DNA of 64,000 nucleotides from Companilactobacillus mishanensis (GCF_003946505.1 NZ_RHON01000002.1:1-64000); one strand, 5' to 3'; positions 25,145-34,074 are shown, counted from the stretch's first letter. The notes: generated by a model not told the origin, from the sequence alone. Translations and numbers: made by a program.

Positions 25145-25786
25145 CTATTTAAGTACATCTGCAAACGACGAATCGCCCGAGACGAAAGAAAACTCCTTCT
25201 TGCCTGTTGATGGTGTTTGCAAAATTTGAACAATAGCTTTAGCAACATCAATACGAGGAACAGTTCCACTCTCGTCACCAGAAACAAGCTTGATTTTGCC
25301 AATACTTTCATCGTCAGTTAACCCACCTGGATGAATGATCGTGTAATCAAGTTCTGTTCCACGAAGATGAACATCGGCGTAATGTTTGGCAATCATATAT
25401 GGCTTGATGCCTGAAGCATCCCATTTACTTCTGTCATCACTGAAAATTGAGCTGACCATAATATAACGTCTGATTCCAATACCTTCAGCCACCATCATTG
25501 TTTTAATAGCACCGTCTAGGTCTATTTGAATTGTGAGATCATATCCGGCACCACCGGCACCTGCTGAAAATACAATTGTGTCGGCACCAGAAGCCTCAAT
25601 TGAATTTTTCAGATCATCTAAGGAACCAGTTAAATCAATAAATTGCGTGGGAATATTATTTTCTTTATATGCCTTTATTTGTTCTTCACTACGTAAGCCA
25701 GCAACAAAATCAATATTCTTCGATTGTAATTCACCAATCAACAAACGTCCTACTTTACCATGTGCACCAATAATAAGTACTTTCAT
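25145..25786 (-). CDS. NAD(P)-binding atypical SDR family oxidoreductase
   Basis: 213 aa. N-terminal dinucleotide loop MKVLIIGAHGKVGRLL and a Ser-centred IMVSSIFSDD segment. A YMIAKHYAD stretch sits where classical SDRs have YxxxK, and IIHPGGLTDD follows. This matches YhfK/NmrA-like proteins of Firmicutes. GAGGAGG before ATG 25786. Divergent from the flavoprotein gene at 25879. Substrate unknown. Confidence 0.85.
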   Translation of the reverse strand: MKVLIIGAHGKVGRLLIGELQSKNIDFVAGLRSEEQIKAYKENNIPTQFIDLTGSLDDLKNSIEASGADTIVFSAGAGGAGYDLTIQIDLDGAIKTMMVAEGIGIRRYIMVSSIFSDDRSKWDASGIKPYMIAKHYADVHLRGTELDYTIIHPGGLTDDESIGKIKLVSGDESGTVPRIDVAKAIVQILQTPSTGKKEFSFVSGDSSFADVLK

Positions 25787-25878
25787 AAGTAAACCTCCTC
25801 AATATCTTAACTGTACCAACAAAAATTTGTTTTTGCTAGTATAAAGAATATAGTTATAATTATAGGTAGGAGGGCACT

Positions 25879-26643
25879 ATGAAAATATTAGGTATTTTAG
25901 CATCTCATAAGGAACACGGTCTGAATGCACAAATGCTCGAGAGTGTTTTGGACAATGTGGACGAGGGTGTAGAAACAGAAACTATATTTTTGGAAAACTA
26001 CGACATAACTCCTCACAAATTTCATGAAGACAATCCAGTTCTTGATGAATTTTCTGCGAAGTTAGCTGAGGCAGATGTTTGGGTTTTCGCTGCACCGACA
26101 TATTGGCGAGAATTATCTGGGGTTTTGAAAAACTTCTTTGACTGTATGCGTCCAAAATTGGTTTACATCAAAGAAAATGGGGACACTATCCCTGGAGATT
26201 TCAAAGATAAGCATTACATGAGTATTACTTCTTGTTTTGCTGGACCGGTCGAAAACTTTGTTACTGGAGTTACAGACGAAAGTTTCAAGACTATAGATCG
26301 TACAATGTCTGCTGCTGGAGTCATTAAAGTTGGGGAACTCGTATTGCCAAACACATTTGGAATGAAAGAAATTCCCGAAAATAAAAAGAAATTAGCAGCC
26401 AAGTTTGGACACAAGATTTCTAAAAAAGTAGAAAAGGATGATTTAACCGTGAAAAGATATATTCAGTTATTCTTGATGATCGCAGTCATGGCCTTGATTA
26501 CGATGGGAATCCAAATACCATTGAAAGCTATCATGCCAGTTGGTAATTTTTGGGTAAACTATGCATCATTCGTTGTGATATTCTTCGTACTATTAGGATT
26601 GATTTTGCACTACATGACATTTATGAAACATAGACGTAGATAA
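25879..26643 (+). CDS. NADPH-dependent FMN reductase-like protein with membrane tail
   Basis: Residues 1-185 form a flavodoxin-like domain: GILASHKEHGLNAQML (FMN phosphate loop), APTYWRELSGVLKNFFDCM (isoalloxazine loop) and ITSCFAGPVENF. After an RYIQ junction come two hydrophobic helices (about 196-214 and 222-242), ending in a basic tail (KHRRR). Most family members are soluble and about 180 aa, so the tail is an addition that would tether it to the membrane. AGGAGGG precedes the ATG. Confidence 0.85.
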   Translation: MKILGILASHKEHGLNAQMLESVLDNVDEGVETETIFLENYDITPHKFHEDNPVLDEFSAKLAEADVWVFAAPTYWRELSGVLKNFFDCMRPKLVYIKENGDTIPGDFKDKHYMSITSCFAGPVENFVTGVTDESFKTIDRTMSAAGVIKVGELVLPNTFGMKEIPENKKKLAAKFGHKISKKVEKDDLTVKRYIQLFLMIAVMALITMGIQIPLKAIMPVGNFWVNYASFVVIFFVLLGLILHYMTFMKHRRR

Positions 26644-26703
26644 TAGAATAAATTTTATTTAACTTTACAGTGTTTACAAATGTAAATTCGATAAACAATA
26701 AAA

Positions 26704-26735
26704 AATTGGACTTTCGATAAATGAAAGTCCAATTT
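26704..26735. terminator. bidirectional terminator between convergent genes
   Basis: Stem AATTGGACTTTC/GAAAGTCCAATT with seven-base loop and A/T flanks, near the symporter stop at 26749. Confidence 0.8.
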
Positions 26736-26748
26736 TATTTTGCTTAAA

Positions 26749-28050
26749 TTATGCGGTAGCTACAGCAGAAGATGCTTTAACTTTTTTGTTTTCTGAAGCA
26801 TCAACTAAACTTGCGGCAACCATTGAGCTTGTTACGTTTGTTGTTGTACGAGCCATATCAGCGAAGGCATCGATACCGGCAAAGATACCAACAATTTCTA
26901 CTGGTAATCCTAAGGTAACGAATAAAGCGGTTGCTAACATGATTCCACCACCGGGAACTCCGGCAGTACCAAGTGAAACGACTGGGCAAAGTAAAATGAT
27001 AACTAGAACTTGTGTGAATGTAACATTCATACCGAGTGAGTTCATAGCATAAATTGCTAGAAGAGGAGGCCAAACTCCGGCACATCCTGACATTCCAACT
27101 GTTGTTCCTAATGGACCAACGAAGTTAGCAATGTTTTCCGAAACATGTTCTTTCTTAGTTAAGCAATCAATGTATACAGGTAACGTACCTGAAGAACTTC
27201 TTGTTGAGAATGCCATCAATTGAGCAGGCATAATATTCTTGAAAAATCTAATAGGTGATATTTTACCAACAAATTTCAATAATAGACTGTCAGTAAAGTA
27301 GATATGGAAGAAACAACCAACAAATGCTAGAACGATGATCTGAACAAGAGGCATCAAAGCCTTAGGATCACTAGCACCGATTGTATCTGCCATCAAGAAA
27401 ATAATTGAGTATGGTAATAATTTAATGATTACACGAATTATTTGATAAACGATGTCGTGGCATTCATCTATAAAGCTTTTGAAAGTGTCCATTGAACCTT
27501 TCTTGCGACTTGATAGTGCAACGACTGCTATTCCGACGATAATTGAGAAAAATACGACCGGAATAATTTGTCCCTCAGCCATTGAAGTAAATAAATTAGC
27601 TGAGAATAGATTTGTGATTACTTCTGTGAAATGTGGAATTTTTGTAACTTTAAAGCCATCTACGATACTTAGGTGACTACCTGTACCGATACCTGACATG
27701 ATTGCCAGAGCGGCACCAACAATTGCAGCCAGCAATGTTTGGAAAAGTAGCCAGAAGATGGATTTACCCCCAATACTTTTTAGTTCATGTAGTGACTTCA
27801 TTGAATAGATACTCTTGATCAACGAAACCATCAACAGTGGAATAACCATCATGGAAATAACTCTAATAAAGATTGTTCCCAGGACAGCCGCATATTCCGT
27901 ATATCCTTTGAAGAAAATACCTATAACGATACCGATCAATAAAGCGACAACTGATGTAAATGTGAAGTTAGTCTTTTTATTCAACCAGTATATGAAATAA
28001 CACGCTACTAAACAGACTAGTAAGGTGCTAATGTTCATCCAAATATTCAT
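26749..28050 (-). CDS. dicarboxylate/amino acid:cation symporter (TcyP-like)
   Basis: 433 aa DAACS transporter with about eight helices and two re-entrant loops. Signatures: VISMMVIPLLMVSLIKSI, FSTRSSSGTLPV (the serine-rich hairpin) and GPLGTTVGMSGCAGVWPPLLA. The GCAG variant of the second hairpin is closest to cystine transporters of the TcyP type, so L-cystine is the best substrate guess. ATG 28050 has GGGAGGGG upstream; the frame stays open to 28149 but that extension contains the cre-like site and lacks an SD. Confidence 0.85.
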   Translation of the reverse strand: MNIWMNISTLLVCLVACYFIYWLNKKTNFTFTSVVALLIGIVIGIFFKGYTEYAAVLGTIFIRVISMMVIPLLMVSLIKSIYSMKSLHELKSIGGKSIFWLLFQTLLAAIVGAALAIMSGIGTGSHLSIVDGFKVTKIPHFTEVITNLFSANLFTSMAEGQIIPVVFFSIIVGIAVVALSSRKKGSMDTFKSFIDECHDIVYQIIRVIIKLLPYSIIFLMADTIGASDPKALMPLVQIIVLAFVGCFFHIYFTDSLLLKFVGKISPIRFFKNIMPAQLMAFSTRSSSGTLPVYIDCLTKKEHVSENIANFVGPLGTTVGMSGCAGVWPPLLAIYAMNSLGMNVTFTQVLVIILLCPVVSLGTAGVPGGGIMLATALFVTLGLPVEIVGIFAGIDAFADMARTTTNVTSSMVAASLVDASENKKVKASSAVATA

Positions 28051-28119
28051 AATTCCCCTCCCGTGTGGTATGTGGTAATTTTTATCATTTCTTCCCCACA
28101 TGAAAAAGCTTATCAGATA

Positions 28120-28133
28120 AGAGAACGTTTTCA
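28120..28133 (-). promoter_or_regulatory. cre-like site upstream of the symporter gene
   Basis: On the minus strand TGAAAACGTTCTCT matches the cre consensus at 13 of 14 positions, 70 bases before the chosen start. Confidence 0.5.
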
Positions 28134-28280
28134 TAGGAATTTTGTGCATTAATTAACAAATAAACAAAAAATTAATATTGCCATGAGAGATGATTTACAA
28201 ATTAAATATTAGATTCTTTCTCAACAAACTAGTAATATACTATTGGTATAAAATATCACGTTGAAAGGGAGCAAATAAGT

Positions 28281-29276
28281 TTGGCAGAATCAGAATTTTG
28301 GTCAAAAATATCGGAAAAGGCTAAGCAAGAGAACAGACCTTTCTTTACGATGGCTCCCATGGAAGCTGTTAGTAATACAGTATTTCGCCAAGTTATAACT
28401 CATGCTTGTCCACCTGATATGTTTTTCAGTGAGTTCGTTTATGCAAAAGCGATAACGGATCCGACAACTAAATTTCCCGTTAACGGTCGCTTATATATGC
28501 AACCAGGGGATAAAATGACACCAGTTGTGCAACTTTGGGGAAACGAAGCTGAAGATTTCAAAGCAGCGGCTTCGTCCTTGAAACACCAAGGATTTCAAGC
28601 GATAGACATAAATATGGGCTGTCCTGATGGAACTGTCATCAAGAATCATGGTGGAACAGATTTGATCCGTAATCCTGAATGGGCAGCTGGTGCGATTGCT
28701 GCAGCTAAAACTTCAGGATTGGCAGTCAGTGCCAAGACCAGATTGGGTTATAGCAAAGTCGAAGAGTATCATGACTGGCTGAAATTTTTGTTGGAACAAG
28801 ATGTTGAAGTTTTAACGGTTCATCTGCGCACTAAGATGGAAATGAGCAAGGTTCCTGCCCATTTTGAAGTTATTGACGATATTATCAAAATGCGTGATGA
28901 AATTGCTCCCGGTACTCTGATTCAGATCAATGGGGACATTCCTGATTATCAAACTGGTTTGAAATTGGCACAAGAACACCCTGGACTAGACGGAATTATG
29001 ATTGGCCGTGGAGTATTCGCAAATCCATATGTGTTTGAAAGTAAGCCTGCTGAACACTCACTTGATCAATTGTTAGAGTTATTGAATATGCAATTAGACT
29101 TGTTCGATGAGTTCTCACAAAAATATGACGTTCCACGTTTCCAAGCGCTAAAGCGATTCTTCAAAATTTATGCGCGGCCTGAACTTGGTGCGACTGATTT
29201 GCGAAATGCAATGTATGATACCAAATCTACTGGTGATGTTCGTAAGATTTTGGATGAAAAAGAAAAATATCTATAG
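28281..29276 (+). CDS. tRNA-dihydrouridine synthase family protein
   Basis: 331 aa FMN enzyme reducing uridines in the tRNA D-loop. TIM-barrel marks: MAPMEAVSNTVFRQ near the N-terminus, QLWGNEAEDF, INMGCPDGTVIKNHGG (catalytic Cys loop), SAKTRLGY, QINGDI and GIMIGRGVFANPYVF (FMN phosphate). The start is TTG 28281 with AAAGGGAG nine bases upstream. The C-terminal helical domain is shorter than in DusB. It is one of the Lactobacillaceae Dus paralogs; target position is not assignable. Confidence 0.88.
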   Translation: MAESEFWSKISEKAKQENRPFFTMAPMEAVSNTVFRQVITHACPPDMFFSEFVYAKAITDPTTKFPVNGRLYMQPGDKMTPVVQLWGNEAEDFKAAASSLKHQGFQAIDINMGCPDGTVIKNHGGTDLIRNPEWAAGAIAAAKTSGLAVSAKTRLGYSKVEEYHDWLKFLLEQDVEVLTVHLRTKMEMSKVPAHFEVIDDIIKMRDEIAPGTLIQINGDIPDYQTGLKLAQEHPGLDGIMIGRGVFANPYVFESKPAEHSLDQLLELLNMQLDLFDEFSQKYDVPRFQALKRFFKIYARPELGATDLRNAMYDTKSTGDVRKILDEKEKYL

Positions 29277-29278
29277 AA

Positions 29279-29306
29279 AAAGACCAGACAATTTCGTCTG
29301 GTCTTT
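29279..29306. terminator. bidirectional terminator dus/tpx
   Basis: Stem AAAGACCAGAC/GTCTGGTCTTT. Confidence 0.8.
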
Positions 29307-29325
29307 ATTTGTTTGATTATGAAAT

Positions 29326-29820
29326 TTAGCTCATTTGGTCTAATTGATCTAAAACCTTGTCATATGTTGGTTCGTCAGTTTGTTCATCCATGATTTCTGA
29401 ATAAATAACTTGTTTGTTTACGTCAACGACCCAAACTGAACGTGCTAAGATTCCCATTGTTGGGATAAGTAGGTTAGAGTTTCTACCGAAATCCTTGTCG
29501 ACATCAGATAACATTTGCATATTTTCAACATCTTCAGCAGCACACCACTTACTTTGTTGCTCAATCGTGTTGGTTGAAATAGTTACGAAATTGATTTCTG
29601 AATGTCCATCAACTTCAGTATTGAATCTCTTTGTTTGAAGACTGCAGACACTAGTGTTGATATCAGGTACGACACTGATAAGTAATGGTTTGTCGAGTAA
29701 TTCTTTAAGTTTTACATTCTTACCATCTTTGTTTTTTACGACAAAATCTGGGAATTGATCTCCGACAATAACTGGTTCTCCCACTGTTGAAACTGCCTCG
29801 CCTTTAAATGTTAAATCCAT
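29326..29820 (-). CDS. tpx: thiol peroxidase
   Basis: Atypical 2-Cys peroxiredoxin reducing hydrogen and alkyl peroxides with thioredoxin. 164 aa. Peroxidatic Cys59 is in PDINTSVCSLQTKRFN and resolving Cys93 in SKWCAAED. The N-terminus (MDLTFKGEAVSTVGEP.. VGDQFPDFVV) is the Tpx pattern. Single gene with its own terminator. In a catalase-poor lactobacillus it complements the NADH oxidase at 44245 in oxygen defence. Confidence 0.93.
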   Translation of the reverse strand: MDLTFKGEAVSTVGEPVIVGDQFPDFVVKNKDGKNVKLKELLDKPLLISVVPDINTSVCSLQTKRFNTEVDGHSEINFVTISTNTIEQQSKWCAAEDVENMQMLSDVDKDFGRNSNLLIPTMGILARSVWVVDVNKQVIYSEIMDEQTDEPTYDKVLDQLDQMS

Positions 29821-29898
29821 TTAACTCACACCTTTCTTTTTTACATATTAAATTATAAATGAATTAGGTCCAAAAACCTAAATTAATGATTATGTAAA

Positions 29899-30732
29899 TT
29901 AAAACTCTTCATAGACTGCTGGGTCTTGATTCTTCAAACGGCCGTCCGCTTTGGTCAATTTGCTCATACCAACTAATTCATCAGCTGTTAATTCGAAGTC
30001 AAAGATATTTAAGTTTTCACGTTGATGGTCGCTGTGACTTGACTTGGCTATAGGTAGCACGCCAAGCTGAGTTTCCCAACGGAGGATGATTTGACCAGCA
30101 TTCTTATGATACTTTTCTGCCAATTTTAAAATAAATGGGTCCTTTAATTCGTTGCTTGCTCTGCCTAGGGGACTCCAGGCTTGATCTAGAATTCCATGAG
30201 CTTGATCATATTCACGCTGTTTCTCCTGGTTAAAGTAGGGATGCAATTCAATTTGGTTGAGAACAGGCATGACACCAGTTTCTTTTTCCAAACGGTCCAA
30301 ATGTTCTGGTAGGAAGTTGGAAACACCGATCGAATGTATCAGACCAAATCGTTGTGCATCGATCAAAGCTTGCCAAGCCTCAACGTAATTATCCTCTTTA
30401 GGATTTGGCCAGTGAATAAGATACAGGTCATAGTAGTTTAAGCCAGCTCTATATAACGATTCCTGAATAGTATCGATAGCCTCTTGATAGTGATGATGAC
30501 GACCAGGGAGCTTGGAAGATACGATGATATCCTCTCGTGGCACAGGACTCTTGCGAATTGCTGCACCGACTGCTCCTTCGTTTTCATAGTTAAATGCACT
30601 GTCGATCAAACGGTAGCCAACGTTCAAGGCAGACACTATACTATTTACTCCTTGTGCTCCGTTGACTAGCCAAGTACCGAAAGCAACCTTTGGCACAACT
30701 AGTCCATCGCGAAGTTGATAAGTTTCTGACAT
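29899..30732 (-). CDS. aldo/keto reductase (2,5-diketogluconate reductase type)
   Basis: 277 aa TIM-barrel enzyme. Tetrad: Asp in RLIDSAFNYENE, Tyr in the same segment, Lys in VSSKLPGRHH, His in LYLIHWPNPKEDN. NADPH-contact segments are IGVSNFLPEHL and WSPLGRAS with PIAKSSHSDHQREN. This is the small-chain AKR5-type branch. GAGGGG precedes the ATG. Physiological substrate unknown. Divergent from the nitroreductase gene. Confidence 0.88.
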   Translation of the reverse strand: MSETYQLRDGLVVPKVAFGTWLVNGAQGVNSIVSALNVGYRLIDSAFNYENEGAVGAAIRKSPVPREDIIVSSKLPGRHHHYQEAIDTIQESLYRAGLNYYDLYLIHWPNPKEDNYVEAWQALIDAQRFGLIHSIGVSNFLPEHLDRLEKETGVMPVLNQIELHPYFNQEKQREYDQAHGILDQAWSPLGRASNELKDPFILKLAEKYHKNAGQIILRWETQLGVLPIAKSSHSDHQRENLNIFDFELTADELVGMSKLTKADGRLKNQDPAVYEEF

Positions 30733-30876
30733 TATTATTTGAACCCCTCTCTGTTCAGATTTAATAATTTAGTTTAAACTCAGTATAGCATTATGTTGAC
30801 GCTTACATTTATATACAATATTCAGTATTTTATAAAAACGCTCTACATAAATGATATCGACAACTTGGAGGAAAAT

Positions 30877-31533
30877 ATGGATTCTGAAAATATTATTTAT
30901 CAACGCAAATCTATCCGTTCGTTCAGTAGTAAAAAATTGAGCGACAATATAATAGAAGAAATAGTTCTCGATGGTACACGTGCGCCTTCCTGGGAAAATG
31001 CTCAACCATGGGAAGTATATGTCGCTACTGGCAATAGTTTGGAAAATATTCGTAAGCAGTATATGGATTCCGAGACTATGGGAAAAGCACCCAAGAGCGA
31101 CCTAACAATACCTGGCCTAGGTGAATGGTCAAAGACATCGATCAGTAATGTCGAAGTTTGGGGAGAATCCGTAAAAGAGGCTGTTGGTGAAAAGGGAACA
31201 TCTGACCCAGAAATGCAGAACGCCGATCATAATTTATTTTATGCACCAGCAATTGTTTATATTACTGCGAATATAAATGCCAGCGAATATTCAATTTATG
31301 ATATCGGTGCCTTTGGCCAAACATTAATGTTAGCAGCCAAAAGTAAAGGTGTCGATTCGATACCGGCATTTCAATTCGTGAAGTATCCAGACATAATCAA
31401 GAATGTTTTAGAAATACCAGATAATCAAAAAATCGTTGTTGGAATAGGTTTGGGTTATGCGGATAATTCCAGATTGAATAATATTCTGACTCGTAGAGCG
31501 CCAATCGATCAAATTTTGCACATAAAAAAATAA
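30877..31533 (+). CDS. nitroreductase family protein
   Basis: FMN-dependent NAD(P)H oxidoreductase, 218 aa. MDSENIIYQRKSIRSFSSKKL is the classic start (RKSIRxF contacts FMN). APSWENAQPWEVYVA and the late DIGAFGQTLMLAAKSKGVDSIPAFQF segment complete the fold. Frame is open from 30793, but TTGGAGGAAAAT before ATG 30877 fixes the start. Confidence 0.9.
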   Translation: MDSENIIYQRKSIRSFSSKKLSDNIIEEIVLDGTRAPSWENAQPWEVYVATGNSLENIRKQYMDSETMGKAPKSDLTIPGLGEWSKTSISNVEVWGESVKEAVGEKGTSDPEMQNADHNLFYAPAIVYITANINASEYSIYDIGAFGQTLMLAAKSKGVDSIPAFQFVKYPDIIKNVLEIPDNQKIVVGIGLGYADNSRLNNILTRRAPIDQILHIKK

Positions 31534-31554
31534 CAGCCCCAGGGCTGTTATTTA
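31531..31554. terminator. bidirectional terminator nitroreductase/SPFH
   Basis: AATAACAGCCC/GGGCTGTTATT, overlapping both stops. Confidence 0.75.
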
Positions 31555-32360
31555 TTATTTTCTAGCATTTTTTGGATCACAGGGATGTTACCAAGTTCGC
31601 CAGGGTTATCACCCGAGATGACAACAGTGTTGGTATTTGAAGTAGCAAGTTGTGAGAAAGCTTGGATAGTTTGGTTTTTGAAGTAACCATCTTTAGCTTT
31701 ATCAAGACTCTCGTTCATTTGTTCGATACGATAACTTTCTGCATCGGCACGAGTACGAGTTGCTTTGGCTTGAGCTTCAGCAGTTGCAATCAAAGCATCG
31801 TTCTTAGCTTTAGTTGTTAGCTCAATACTTTTAGCTTCACCCTCGGCTTTAGCGATAGCAGCGATACGTTCACGATCAGCCTTTAATTGTTTATCCATTG
31901 AATCTTGAATAGAAACAGAAGGTTTCAATTGATCGATGTTGATACGGTCAACATTGATACCGTAAGTATTAGTTAGGTCACCAATGGCAGCGGCAAGCTC
32001 TTGGTTAATTTTCGAAGTTGAGCCAAGTGCCTCATTCAAATCCATACGTCCGATGATGTCACGAAGGTGTCCACGAACTAACTGTGACATTGATTCAACT
32101 GAATCGGTATTCTCGTAACGATATTTGACAGCATCAGTAACGTGATAGTTTAGAGTAACACTAGCGCTAATATCGGCGTTATCTTTGGTGATTATTGAAT
32201 AGTCAGGAAGCTTCAACGGACTCATAGCCAAGCTAACAGCATGAATTTGTTGGATCAATGGAATGTAGAAATGTAATCCAGCATCCACACTGTGATGATA
32301 TTTTCCTAGTAATTCGACTAGACCCTTATGGTTTTGGTGCACAATTTTTATACCTAACAT
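31548..32360 (-). CDS. SPFH/Band-7 domain protein without N-terminal anchor
   Basis: 270 aa. SPFH domain at about residues 8-160 (GLVELLGKYHHSVDAGLHFYIPLIQQIHAVSL.., VTLNYHVTDAVKYRY, LRDIIGRMDLNEAL). An Ala/Glu-rich coiled coil follows (about 160-235, KADRERIAAIAKAEGEAKSIEL..). The usual stomatin-like N-terminal membrane helix is missing: translation begins one strand before the domain. SD AAGGGG supports this start. It follows the RHH gene after 10 bases, forming a two-gene operon. Membrane association would need a partner or lipid modification. Confidence 0.85.
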   Translation of the reverse strand: MLGIKIVHQNHKGLVELLGKYHHSVDAGLHFYIPLIQQIHAVSLAMSPLKLPDYSIITKDNADISASVTLNYHVTDAVKYRYENTDSVESMSQLVRGHLRDIIGRMDLNEALGSTSKINQELAAAIGDLTNTYGINVDRINIDQLKPSVSIQDSMDKQLKADRERIAAIAKAEGEAKSIELTTKAKNDALIATAEAQAKATRTRADAESYRIEQMNESLDKAKDGYFKNQTIQAFSQLATSNTNTVVISGDNPGELGNIPVIQKMLENNK

Positions 32361-32370
32361 GTTTTTCCCC

Positions 32371-32694
32371 TTATTTTAATTCTTTCAAAGTAAGAATATT
32401 TCCGGTAGCCTCAATAATTGTGTACATCTTCTTTTCGTCAACGTCTTTAGTATTTGATAAAATATAACGGTAGTAGATCCCACTTACAGATACTAGTCCG
32501 CTATCAGGCAATATATCAACTCCTTTGACTGTTTGACCGACGAATTGACGATTTTCAAGAGTTGAATCTTTGGTTTTTTCTTGGAGAAGATGGACAATAT
32601 ATTTGTTGACACTACGGTTTTCTGCGTCAGCCTTGGCAACGACTCGATCATAGAGATCTTGGTCAAGGCGTAATAAAAATTTCTTTTCTGCCAT
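32371..32694 (-). CDS. ribbon-helix-helix regulator with unusual C-terminal domain
   Basis: 107 aa. Residues 1-45 (MAEKKFLLRLDQDLYDRVVAKADAENRSVNKYIVHLLQ) are an Arc/HicB-like RHH domain: beta strand KKFLLRL, then two helices. The remaining 60 residues (VGQTVKGVDILPDSGLVSVSGIYYRYILS...) form a predicted beta-rich piece I do not recognise; it may sense a ligand or contact the SPFH protein. Two palindromes directly upstream suggest self-repression. Confidence 0.75.
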   Translation of the reverse strand: MAEKKFLLRLDQDLYDRVVAKADAENRSVNKYIVHLLQEKTKDSTLENRQFVGQTVKGVDILPDSGLVSVSGIYYRYILSNTKDVDEKKMYTIIEATGNILTLKELK

Positions 32695-32701
32695 ATCTTT
32701 A

Positions 32702-32720
32702 TGATATCAAAATGATATCA
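32702..32720. promoter_or_regulatory. tandem TGATATCA operator
   Basis: Two copies of the perfect palindrome TGATATCA (32702-32709 and 32713-32720), centres 11 bases apart, eight bases ahead of the RHH gene. One-turn spacing of short palindromes is typical of MetJ/Arc-type RHH binding as adjacent dimers. Confidence 0.65.
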
Positions 32721-32818
32721 CTTTGTATATAAGCAGATAATAGGATAAATATAAGCAAAATAATCTCGATTACTAATAATAACTATAAATAAATTTCTAT
32801 ATAAAAAGAGGATCATTC

Positions 32819-33352
32819 ATGGATTTGCAAGGGGAAAAGTTAGTCATTAGAAACTTCACTGAGGCTGATGAGAAAGAATTCTATAAATTGATGAGTAGTA
32901 AAAAGAACCATGATACCGCTGGTTTGGAGTATTCTACAGATCAAAATTTTGTTAAAAAAGTTTTTTCTCAATATTTAGCACTTGCCAACACGTATGCTAT
33001 TGCTTTAAAATCAAACAGCCAGATGGTGGGCATAATTGAACTCAACGAACGAGGAATCTCTAATGGTTTAGATAAGACACGTGAAATAGGATTTATAATT
33101 TCCGAAGAATATCGTCATTTAGGATACGCCCAAGAGGCAATAAGTTTGCTTCTTGATTATGGATTCAATACCTTGCACCTCACAGAAGTCTGGGCATCAG
33201 TAAAGCTTCACAACTTAATACCGCAAACTTTGCTTACCCAACTCGGATTCAAGTACATCTATCAAGCCAACCAAGATCCATTCTTATCGGATGATGACGA
33301 TGAAATCTTGAAGTACTACTTGTTGAAAAATGAGCAGAATGCGGATGAGTAA
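32819..33352 (+). CDS. GNAT family N-acetyltransferase (RimJ/RimL type)
   Basis: 177 aa. GEKLVIRNFTEADEKEFYKLM is the usual RimL-like opening. EIGFIISEEYRHLGYAQEAISLLLDYGF is the acetyl-CoA loop, although its R-G-x-A pattern is altered (HLGYA). VWASVKLHNLIPQTLLTQLGF resembles the SxxL/N region. Target unknown. SD AGAGGAT. Divergent from the RHH gene. Confidence 0.82.
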   Translation: MDLQGEKLVIRNFTEADEKEFYKLMSSKKNHDTAGLEYSTDQNFVKKVFSQYLALANTYAIALKSNSQMVGIIELNERGISNGLDKTREIGFIISEEYRHLGYAQEAISLLLDYGFNTLHLTEVWASVKLHNLIPQTLLTQLGFKYIYQANQDPFLSDDDDEILKYYLLKNEQNADE

Positions 33353-33375
33353 TTAAAGCATTCGTTTTTTTTATC

Positions 33376-33403
33376 AATTTATTTATCGACTGATAAATAA
33401 ATT
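33376..33403. promoter_or_regulatory. perfect 12-bp inverted repeat ahead of the surface cluster
   Basis: AATTTATTTATC-GACT-GATAAATAAATT lies 11 bases before the AAAGGAGG of the first csc gene. Without a T-run on the cluster side it is not an obvious terminator, so an operator or 5'-UTR hairpin is likely. Confidence 0.5.
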
Positions 33404-33425
33404 AATGCTAAAAAGGAGGTACATC

Positions 33426-33959
33426 ATGTTTCGGAAACGAGGAAGAAGACGGAAGCTATCAGAGCATCGGAATCTAAGGCCTTACAAGCTACTTTTTATT
33501 TGTATGGCAATAGTCATAGGAATCGTTGTTGGATTGAGTAGTAATTTAGTACATTCTCAAACAAGCGAAGATTCTAAACAACAGATTTATGGGAAATCTA
33601 AAGTGACTTCAGATGTGAACGTGGTCGTTGTCGGCGAAAAGGACGGTGGTGGAACAGGTACAAAACCAAAACCCGTACCAACACCAAACCCCAAGCCTAA
33701 TCCTGGTAAGAAGCCAAGTCCTAGCAACCCAGGAACAAAGCCAAGTCCGAATCCTTCGCCAGATCCAGATAATGTCTCCGATAATAACGACAAAGCAACA
33801 CAGGGAGAAACGCCGTCAGTTATTATCGATAATCAGAGATATTTTCCACAGACCGGGCAAGCAAATGATTCACTTTCAGTATTATTTGGTGTCTCATTGG
33901 TAGCATTACTAAGTTTATATTTGTCCTACAATCTCATTTATCAAAAGATTAATGACTAA
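33426..33959 (+). CDS. LPxTG-type anchored small surface protein (CscD-like)
   Basis: 177 aa. A very basic N-terminus (MFRKRGRRRKLSEHRNLRPYK) precedes the signal/anchor helix (about 24-45). The middle is a Pro/Lys/Asn-rich, probably wall-spanning region (KPKPVPTPNPKPNPGKK..). A sorting signal FPQTG follows, with a hydrophobic helix and a short tail QKIND. It matches the small LPxTG-like member of csc/WxL clusters. AAAGGAGG before ATG 33426; the upstream ATG at 33405 has no SD. Confidence 0.8.
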   Translation: MFRKRGRRRKLSEHRNLRPYKLLFICMAIVIGIVVGLSSNLVHSQTSEDSKQQIYGKSKVTSDVNVVVVGEKDGGGTGTKPKPVPTPNPKPNPGKKPSPSNPGTKPSPNPSPDPDNVSDNNDKATQGETPSVIIDNQRYFPQTGQANDSLSVLFGVSLVALLSLYLSYNLIYQKIND

Positions 33960-34074
33960 TCAGGTTCAAAATTATAAAAATTTATTCGAAACTTATGGTA
34001 TCTATTAGTGATACCATTTGCTAAACTTCTTAGCGTGTTAAGAATATAAAAAATTCTAGGGAGGAATTTTTAAC

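Noticed and set aside
33587..33793. Gly/Phe-rich antisense frame opposite the FPQTG protein
   Set aside because: Direct consequence of the Pro/Lys/Asn-rich repeats read backwards.
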